From Nibribacter roseus (lineage in GTDB: Bacteria; Bacteroidota; Bacteroidia; Cytophagales; Hymenobacteraceae), in the NCBI RefSeq assembly GCF_042662225.1, contig NZ_JBHSYQ010000016.1, positions 1 through 64,000 of the forward strand: a DNA stretch of 64,000 nucleotides. The letters run 5' to 3'. A program made the position numbers and the translations under genes. Shown here piece by piece: positions 58,752 through 64,000 of the stretch; the stretch's first letter is position 1, and every line of letters starts with the position of its first letter. The notes beneath the pieces were generated by a model. That model saw only the letters and a program-made list of their open reading frames with translations. It did not search any database and had not been told where the DNA came from.

Positions 58752-60075
58752 ATTCACTAAAACGGGTAACTGGTTTGTAGATAGTTTTTACGGAAACGAT
58801 TCAACAGGAACGGGCACTAAAGAAAACCCTTTTGCTACGTTGGAACGGGCGCACACGGCAGCGAGTAACGGGCACACGGTTGTATTTACGGGTAAGTTTT
58901 TCCCTAATTTACCAAGCACCAAAGCCCTGCATTGGGTTGGAGAAGGAGAGGCGATATGCGACGGTTCAAATTTAGCGTCTGGGGCGTATGGGTTTAATTC
59001 AGGAACATGGGCAAGTATCACGGGCGTAAAGTTTCAGTTTTACCAAGGCGGGGCCCGTGCGTATGCGCAAAGTTCGGCCAATACAATATCAGAGAGCACT
59101 TTTAATTTTTGCTCTATATTTTCAAGCGGAAACGTTTGGAGTATTGAACGTTGTATACTGAATGAGGTGGAGTTTACGCGGCAATTTGCGGGAGTTTCAA
59201 CTGTGAACCTAAGAAAAAATACATTCACAAAATGCACCGGAATTTTAAGGGTTCCCAATTCGAGCGCAGCTAGTGCGGCTTACGCATATACGATTGTAGA
59301 CAATTATTTCCACGGGTGCGAGGGTGTTCAGTTTGAGTTGCCCGCCGATAGGGTGGCTAACTCTGAATTTAACCACAACAACATAAGCGGCACGCTAGGA
59401 GGTAGAACGGCGGCGCAATGGGCGGCTTATGGCGACGGCTCATATATGAACAGCGGTTATTCAGAAACGCCCGCCAACACGTTTAACGACTTTCAGGCGG
59501 GAAGGGATTCTACCAATTTTTACTATAACGACTATACGCTAAAGCCCACTAGTATTTTAATTAATGCGGCAAAAGACAGGTTAGAAATAGGGGCAAAGAG
59601 AGTTGGCTACAGATTTACCGCCGAAAACATTTGGAATAATTACAGAAACATAGCGGAAACAAACAATATTACCTATGATGCGGGATTGGGCTTTATGCTG
59701 TTAGATGATGGCATAGGCGCGGGAACGTTTACAAGCACCAAAATACCAAAGCCGCAAGGGATGCTGGACATTATAAATCTGTTTGCGGCCTTTGTTTATT
59801 CGGGTGCTAACGCTGTTCAGTATATAGACCAAACGCCCAACGCGGCGCGGGATACGACAATAAACCAACGGTTTAGTTTTGATTGTGATTTTGCCTATCA
59901 AGAAGATGAAATGTTCGGTGATCCGATCTGGACGAAGCAGGAATTTAACCGCCGTATCAGAATAGACAGCAACGGTTACGGCGTGGCGGATGACGGTTAC
60001 AACGTCGCGTCGGCTCAGATACCGATGTGCGACTTCTTCTACATCCGGTTCACTCTCAGAAACACAGCTGCGTAA
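58744..60075 (+). CDS. Tailspike-like right-handed beta-helix protein
   Basis: Protein of 443 aa. An N-terminal KTGNWFVDSFYGNDSTGTGTKENPFATLERAHTAA segment is typical of DUF1565/pectate-lyase-like beta-helix proteins, followed by coils rich in N and S (NTISESTFNFCSIFSSGNVWSIERCILNEVEF and similar, to about 240). The C-terminal 130 residues form a separate domain ending DFFYIRFTLRN. Depolymerase activity is possible. The gene is clearly more AT-rich than its neighbours. Confidence 0.7.
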   Translation: MSKFTKTGNWFVDSFYGNDSTGTGTKENPFATLERAHTAASNGHTVVFTGKFFPNLPSTKALHWVGEGEAICDGSNLASGAYGFNSGTWASITGVKFQFYQGGARAYAQSSANTISESTFNFCSIFSSGNVWSIERCILNEVEFTRQFAGVSTVNLRKNTFTKCTGILRVPNSSAASAAYAYTIVDNYFHGCEGVQFELPADRVANSEFNHNNISGTLGGRTAAQWAAYGDGSYMNSGYSETPANTFNDFQAGRDSTNFYYNDYTLKPTSILINAAKDRLEIGAKRVGYRFTAENIWNNYRNIAETNNITYDAGLGFMLLDDGIGAGTFTSTKIPKPQGMLDIINLFAAFVYSGANAVQYIDQTPNAARDTTINQRFSFDCDFAYQEDEMFGDPIWTKQEFNRRIRIDSNGYGVADDGYNVASAQIPMCDFFYIRFTLRNTAA

Positions 60076-60266
60076 TGGTTAAGCTGCACGCAATAACGAT
60101 AGAGGAACACAGGCCAAAGCCCTTGTTGGAGCCGCAGACCCTTCGGGCGGTTACCATCGAGCGGTACCGGCCCATTCCTGACCCTCAGGTGTTTTTCAGG
60201 GCCGTTACAATAGAGCAGCACAGGACGCTGAGGCGAAGGCGCATGTTTTCCAAAAAATGGTGGTAA
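60075..60266 (+). CDS. Small protein with three repeats of AxTIExxR
   Basis: 63-residue basic protein, starting in the stop codon of the tailspike-like gene (ATG overlapping TAA by one base). It contains three copies of a motif: HAITIEEHRP, RAVTIERYRP, and RAVTIEQHRT, then a basic end (RRRRMFSKKWW). No family recognised; structural or regulatory peptide. Confidence 0.6.
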   Translation: MVKLHAITIEEHRPKPLLEPQTLRAVTIERYRPIPDPQVFFRAVTIEQHRTLRRRRMFSKKWW

Positions 60267-60269
60267 TGG

Positions 60270-60300
60270 AAAGCCTTGGCAAACTGCTGGGGCTTTTTTG
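60270..60300 (+). terminator. Terminator before late promoter 2
   Basis: Stem AAAGCCTTGG / CTGGGGCTTT, with wobble pairs, followed by TTT. Promoter 2 begins just downstream at 60,302. Confidence 0.6.
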
Positions 60301-60301
60301 T

Positions 60302-60337
60302 GTCCTTTCCGGCGGCTCAGCCCACCGCCACCTTTGC
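60302..60337 (+). promoter_or_regulatory. Phage late promoter 2
   Basis: GTCCTTTCC at 60302 and ACCTTTGC at 60330, the same 28-bp spacing as promoters 1 and 3; start codon at 60364. Flanked upstream by a terminator. Confidence 0.75.
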
Positions 60338-60363
60338 ATCGAACCTAACTACAGGTATTAAAG

Positions 60364-61704
60364 ATGCGCTTGAACCCCGTTTATTCTGCAGTACTCCGCG
60401 AGCCTTGGGCAATTGATCCTTTGGCAGCTGAGGCTTATCTGCCTTTAGTGCTGCAGATGATGGAGAATTCCACCACTGCCAAGGAAGACTCAGAATCAGA
60501 GAAAAAAGAAGAGAAGCCACTTGTAAGGGCGGTAGCTGTCATAGGCGCACTCTCCAGCTCTGATCGCGTTTTCACTTCTTCTTTCTCCAGCTACGATGAG
60601 GCCCCGACCGGCTCTATCGCCATTCACACAGTGGATGGCCCAATGATGACCGAGGACTACTGCGGTGCGCCCGGTACCGCCACAATAGGTGTCTTGATAC
60701 AGGAGGCCGATGACCATGAGAACATTGCGGCGCACCTGGTCCACTGGAAAACCCCTGGCGGCACTGTGTCAGGAACCGAGCGTTTCTCCGGAATCATCAC
60801 CGATACAAAGAAACCGCTTGTGTCTTACGCTGAGCAGATGTGCTCTGCCGGCTACTGGTCCGGATCTGGGGCCAACCTGATCGTTGCGGCCGGAAAGACG
60901 GCCATGGTGGGGAGCATAGGTACCATGTGCACCATCACAGACTTCTCCGGATGGTATGAGAAGATCGGCATCAAGAGCCATACCATTCGTGCCACCGATT
61001 CCAAAGACAAGAACGAGCCTTACCTGCAGGCGCTTCAGGGCAAATACGAGCTGATGCAAAAGCAGCAACTGGATCCTCTGAATGCGGCTTTTACTTCCTC
61101 GGTTAAAGACAACAGAGGCGAAAAACTGGACCTGAAGGAAGAGAACGTGCTGACTGGCAAAGTCTATATCGGACAAACGATCGTTGACTGTGGCCTAGCC
61201 GATGAGCTGGGCTCTTTTGAGTACGCCGTGCAGCGTGCCGCCGAGCTGGCCAGAGCCGAGACCGGCAACCCCAAATCCACAAACAATCCTAATTCAAATA
61301 ATAGCATGGGAATTTTCTCAAAAAAACCAGTTGCGGCGGCTACGGCCTTCGCTTCCGTTGCTGCCCTTGCCGGCAAAAAAGGCGAGGAGCTCACCGCTGA
61401 AATGTTAGACGCCGCCAACGACGAGCTGGAGGCAGCCGGTATCGAGGGCGCTGCCCTGATCACCGTTGAGCAGCACGACGCCTTCCAGGCCTCAGTTGAA
61501 AATGAGGCGAAGCTGACCCAGCAGCTGGAGCAGGCCAATGACAAAATCGCGAAGCTGGAGAAGAAGCCTTCAGAAGCCTCCACTACCCCTAGCAAGGCTA
61601 ATGGCGAGACGCCTGAGCCTGCCGCCGGTGATGAGAACGCCAAGATCATGGCTGATTTGCCGCACAATAAAGCCATCGCCAACAACCCGCTCTTCAACAA
61701 ATAA
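60364..61704 (+). CDS. Phage S49 protease with C-terminal scaffold
   Basis: Protein of 446 aa. Residues about 75-300 form an S49 (SppA-like) serine protease: SAGYWSG with Ser161 as nucleophile and Lys214 in DSKDK at the spacing of the catalytic Lys of Bacillus SppA, plus MVGSIGTM. Residues 315-446 are a coiled-coil, Ala/Glu-rich scaffold (EAKLTQQLEQANDKIAKLEKK), as in capsid protease/scaffold proteins. An ATG at 61306 (MGIFSKKP) may start the scaffold separately. It is followed by the probable major capsid gene. Confidence 0.85.
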   Translation: MRLNPVYSAVLREPWAIDPLAAEAYLPLVLQMMENSTTAKEDSESEKKEEKPLVRAVAVIGALSSSDRVFTSSFSSYDEAPTGSIAIHTVDGPMMTEDYCGAPGTATIGVLIQEADDHENIAAHLVHWKTPGGTVSGTERFSGIITDTKKPLVSYAEQMCSAGYWSGSGANLIVAAGKTAMVGSIGTMCTITDFSGWYEKIGIKSHTIRATDSKDKNEPYLQALQGKYELMQKQQLDPLNAAFTSSVKDNRGEKLDLKEENVLTGKVYIGQTIVDCGLADELGSFEYAVQRAAELARAETGNPKSTNNPNSNNSMGIFSKKPVAAATAFASVAALAGKKGEELTAEMLDAANDELEAAGIEGAALITVEQHDAFQASVENEAKLTQQLEQANDKIAKLEKKPSEASTTPSKANGETPEPAAGDENAKIMADLPHNKAIANNPLFNK

Positions 61705-61769
61705 GGGCGGGTTGCCCAGTTTACTAGCTACTTACCTACACAACCCTTTATCTACCTAAAGCTGCCAAA

Positions 61770-62720
61770 ATGAATATCGCAGACATCATCACCGAGTTTG
61801 GGGCTTATTACCTCAATTCAGGCCAGAACACCGCAAGGTTGCTCCAGCTGTTGCACCGTCCGTCTACCACGGACACCGTGCTCACTCCGTTCTTCACGGA
61901 TGATACCATTTACCGCGCCTCCCAAAGCAAGATGGGTCGCGTGCTCCAGCCTTTCCAGAAAGCTTGGACCCCGATCAATGATCTGACTTTCGTGGCCATC
62001 GCCATTGAGCAGTTCAAAATGAAAATCGACACCCAGGAATATCCAGATGATCTGGAAGGCACTTGGCTTGGTTTCCTTGCCGGCGACGGCATCAAGCGTG
62101 AGGAATGGCCATTCATCAAATGGTTTGTAGAGATTCACCTTTTGCCTCAGGCAAAGGAGGATTACGAAATGTTTGAGGTGTACCACGGAGTGTATGCCGC
62201 GCCTACCAATGGTGTGGCAGGTCCTGCCGGTACTTCCATGAACGGTCTGCGCAAAGCGATCAACGACCAGGTTACGGCCGGTCGCATTGATCCGATTGTT
62301 TTGGGTGCTGTTCCTACCGATCCTTTGGCTCTGGTTGATTACATAGAGGCCTTCTCTGACCAGATAAACAAAGCCTACTGGAAAATACCGATGCAGCTGT
62401 GCGTGAATGAGACCATTGAGCGCAACTACTACAGAGGTTGTGATGAGAAGTATGGCAAAGACACCAACCACAAAGAGCTTGGTGGTAAGGTGAAATACGC
62501 CAACCTGACCGTGATCGGCCTTCCTTCCATGGACGGTTCTGATAAGATCTGGGCAACGCCTAAGAACAACGTGCTGAAGCTGGGCAAGAAAACCCAGAAC
62601 ATGAAGGCCATGAACATACAGGCGGTTGACCGTCTGGTGAAGCTCTTCACCGACTGGTGGTCTGGGGTGGGTATCCTGGTACCTGAGATCGTTTTCACCA
62701 ACGACGTGGATCTGCTGTAA
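61770..62720 (+). CDS. Probable major capsid protein
   Basis: Protein of 316 aa starting MNIADIITEFGAYY. Its position directly after the protease-scaffold gene and its size suggest the major capsid protein. Regions such as FFTDDTIYRASQSKMGRVLQPFQKAWTPIND and DRLVKLFTDWWSGVGILVPEIVFTND are characteristic only of Bacteroidota phage homologues as far as I know; a HK97-type fold could not be proved. Confidence 0.6.
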   Translation: MNIADIITEFGAYYLNSGQNTARLLQLLHRPSTTDTVLTPFFTDDTIYRASQSKMGRVLQPFQKAWTPINDLTFVAIAIEQFKMKIDTQEYPDDLEGTWLGFLAGDGIKREEWPFIKWFVEIHLLPQAKEDYEMFEVYHGVYAAPTNGVAGPAGTSMNGLRKAINDQVTAGRIDPIVLGAVPTDPLALVDYIEAFSDQINKAYWKIPMQLCVNETIERNYYRGCDEKYGKDTNHKELGGKVKYANLTVIGLPSMDGSDKIWATPKNNVLKLGKKTQNMKAMNIQAVDRLVKLFTDWWSGVGILVPEIVFTNDVDLL

Positions 62721-62754
62721 GGCAGGTCCACCTTTCAATTTGTTAAACTAAAAT

Positions 62755-62760
62755 AAGGAG
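62755..62760 (+). promoter_or_regulatory. Shine-Dalgarno site
   Basis: AAGGAG 9 nt before the GTG at 62770. The same element appears before the gene at 63,122. Confidence 0.6.
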
Positions 62761-62769
62761 ACCATAACA

Positions 62770-63102
62770 GTGTCAAAAGAAAATAAAGCTCCGGAACAGG
62801 AGCAGCTAACCCCGGAGCAGGAGATAGCACGGCTTAGACAACAGCTGGCGGATAAAGACGCTATTCTGGATGAAACCGTGCAGGCGCTCAAGAATGCAGA
62901 GGCAGCCAAGGGCAGCTCATTGCCTGTGGTGAGCTTTGAAGATGAGCAGTACCGTTTGCTTGCTGCAAAAGCCAATATCAAAGGCAAAGTGTACACCGCT
63001 GCCGAGGTTGCCGAGAGCAAAGAGCTTATCCAGCATCTGATTAAAATTAAGTCAGGTCTTCTCCAGAAGATCGAGGCCACGGAAGAAGAGTCAAACGCTT
63101 AA
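62770..63102 (+). CDS. Hypothetical phage protein, 110 aa
   Basis: GTG start at 62770. N-terminal coiled coil (EQEIARLRQQLADKDAILDETVQALKNAEA) and a helical C-terminus. Position suggests a head-decoration or connector protein; no family recognised. Confidence 0.55.
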   Translation: MSKENKAPEQEQLTPEQEIARLRQQLADKDAILDETVQALKNAEAAKGSSLPVVSFEDEQYRLLAAKANIKGKVYTAAEVAESKELIQHLIKIKSGLLQKIEATEEESNA

Positions 63103-63106
63103 CTGA

Positions 63107-63112
63107 AAGGAG
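63107..63112 (+). promoter_or_regulatory. Shine-Dalgarno site
   Basis: AAGGAG in the context GAAAGGAGACCAGAATA, 9 nt before ATG 63122. Confidence 0.6.
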
Positions 63113-63121
63113 ACCAGAATA

Positions 63122-63712
63122 ATGGATTTACTAGATTTAAACGGGCCTAGCGGCGAAGACAACGACGGCGGTCTTAGACAACTGGGTTTTGTGGCCCCAA
63201 TGTCGTATTTCGCTCCTGCAGGTCTAAAAGGGCCGAAAAGCCGGTCAGCGGTCGCCACGGATGAGGTGACCATTGACGGAGCCCATGCTTTTGAAGCGAC
63301 AAAAGGCTTTCACCCTGTCTACATGACCCCGGACTCCGAGGAATTGAAACTGGAGGCAGTGGGTGAGCGCGACGGTCGTGGACAGAAAGGTACCCTTGAG
63401 TTCTTTTACCCAGGATCGGAGAAAGAAGGCGCTGTATTCGCACGCAGAGTTAAAAATCTGTCCTGCATCATGCTTGTGGAAACTGTTGAAGGTAACAGAC
63501 TGCAACTCGGCGGCCCAGGCAGAGGTGTTGAAATTACCGGTAGCTATTCATCCGGTAAGCAGTCAGGCGGACGCCGTGGCTGGACATTCAAGTGTGAGTA
63601 TTTCACCACCGGCCTGCATTTCTATGAGGGAGAGGTGAAGTTGTTTGACCAGACTATACTTCCAGCCGTTCCGGCCGTAGAGGCGCCTGCTGAAGAACCG
63701 GTAGCCCCATAA
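63122..63712 (+). CDS. Phage structural protein, 196 aa, unassigned
   Basis: Starts ATG 63122 (MDLLDLNGPSGEDNDGG). Beta-rich, with a repeated Gly/Arg pattern (GERDGRGQKGTLEFFYPGS) and a Pro/Ala-rich C-terminal tail (PAVPAVEAPAEEP). Position after the capsid gene could mean a head-tail or tail-tube protein. No family recognised. Confidence 0.5.
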   Translation: MDLLDLNGPSGEDNDGGLRQLGFVAPMSYFAPAGLKGPKSRSAVATDEVTIDGAHAFEATKGFHPVYMTPDSEELKLEAVGERDGRGQKGTLEFFYPGSEKEGAVFARRVKNLSCIMLVETVEGNRLQLGGPGRGVEITGSYSSGKQSGGRRGWTFKCEYFTTGLHFYEGEVKLFDQTILPAVPAVEAPAEEPVAP

Positions 63713-63792
63713 TAGTCTGGCCTTAACCGGTAATTGCCGTGTCTTGGGCCAGGCGTGTAAGTGTTTTACGCGTTTTGTTTACCATCCCTACT

Positions 63793-63824
63793 AAAGCCCC
63801 CGCCAAATGGCAGGGGCTTTTTTA
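63793..63824 (+). terminator. Terminator before late promoter 3
   Basis: AAAGCCCC / GGGGCTTT with an inner GCCA/TGGC, followed by six T. Promoter 3 begins at 63,826. Confidence 0.85.
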
Positions 63825-63825
63825 C

Positions 63826-63861
63826 GTCCTTTCCGGTGGCAATTGCCGGTCTAACCTTTGC
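63826..63861 (+). promoter_or_regulatory. Phage late promoter 3
   Basis: GTCCTTTCC at 63826 and ACCTTTGC at 63854, spacing 28 bp as in promoters 1 and 2. The start codon follows after only 4 bases, so the transcript would be nearly leaderless. Confidence 0.8.
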
Positions 63862-63865
63862 ACCC

Positions 63866-64000
63866 ATGGAAATCGGGAGCATCAAAAATTGGCTGGAGAA
63901 AAAGGGCACCTACAAAGAAGGTGTTCAGCTGTATGAGCATTTGGGTTCCAATCAGGCCCTGAAGGACCTTTTCCGGAAAGGGGAGATGGCATTCACACGG
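63866..64000 (+). CDS. Phage protein, truncated by the window edge
   Basis: Open frame from ATG 63866 to the end, 45 codons so far: MEIGSIKNWLEKKGTYKEG followed by VQLYEHLGSNQALKDLFRK. Helical and soluble. Directly after late promoter 3, so probably the first gene of another late unit. Not identifiable from the visible part. Confidence 0.6.
   Translation, partial: MEIGSIKNWLEKKGTYKEGVQLYEHLGSNQALKDLFRKGEMAFTR

Larger units (their letters stand above)
41857..64000. mobile_element. Prophage, left end inside the window, right end outside
   Basis: Starts at the tRNA-like att core, with the integrase next to it. It carries cargo genes and a repressor on the minus strand up to 50,164, then a plus-strand lytic programme: small regulators, a replication-like protein, tail-fibre/tailspike proteins, protease-scaffold, capsid protein and unknown genes. 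Base composition is mosaic: AT-rich cargo, GC-richer lytic genes. No terminase, portal or right att is visible. Confidence 0.85.

Noticed and set aside
41857..64000. Conjugative element instead of prophage
   Set aside because: No relaxase, TraG-like ATPase or mating-pore gene; capsid protease/scaffold, tail-fibre and repressor genes favour a prophage.

Overview
The window looks like chromosome of a Bacteroidota bacterium of the order Cytophagales, most likely Hymenobacteraceae (Rufibacter, Nibribacter or Pontibacter type). The evidence is the set of lineage-typical families: a PUR/DUF3276 protein, an OmpA protein with thrombospondin-3 repeats, LytTR with a LytS-type kinase, a GxxExxY protein and an RsbQ-like hydrolase. 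TAnnTTTG-type promoters and the general lack of Shine-Dalgarno sites agree with this. The genus is an inference.

Positions 1-41,856 are ordinary, loosely packed chromosome. Recognisable units are a tesA-like esterase divergent from an ABC ATPase/FtsX permease pair (the tesA-ybbA-ybbP neighbourhood), an M49 dipeptidyl peptidase, a DinB-like protein, OmpA, ychF, PUR, RlpA-like, DUF58, an AlkA-type glycosylase, an HMG-CoA lyase plus LutA-like pair, and dapA with an alpha/beta hydrolase. Next come a LytS/LytTR system divergent from an ABC-2 exporter, ligA, a GxxExxY gene inside a 37-bp inverted repeat, a fused gluconokinase/6-phosphogluconate dehydrogenase, an RhlE-like helicase, an SDR, RsbQ, an orphan cytochrome oxidase subunit III, cyanophycinase, YciF-like, an M1 aminopeptidase and an L,D-transpeptidase. 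Intergenic spaces carry a family of about 30-40 bp imperfect palindromes (ends CTGTTTTAG and CTAAAACAG, at least 15 copies) and several nearly perfect long terminator hairpins.

From 41,857 to the right edge lies the left part (over 22 kb) of an integrated prophage. A 16-bp fragment identical in form to the 3' end of a tRNA (probably tRNA-Asp), followed by that tRNA's terminator, marks the left attachment site. The tyrosine integrase sits about 90 bp inside. The left arm, on the minus strand and AT-rich, carries cargo: an outer-membrane-type protein, a lipoprotein, a SpoIIAA-like protein, and a tight four-gene run of Swt1-type HEPN protein, HTH regulator, EEP-family nuclease and a 127-residue protein, which is a candidate defence module. 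The phage repressor (49,787-50,164) is divergent from a lytic-direction operon of small regulatory genes and a probable replication protein. The structural region (56.6 kb onward) holds tail-fibre/tailspike-like genes, an S49 protease joined to a scaffold, a probable major capsid protein and unknown genes.

Three phage transcription units start from near-identical promoters (boxes TCCTTTCC and ACCTTTGC at exactly the same spacing). The strongest leads are the HEPN/EEP cargo module with its shared repressor tail, the GxxExxY cassette with terminal inverted repeats, and the three matched phage promoters.
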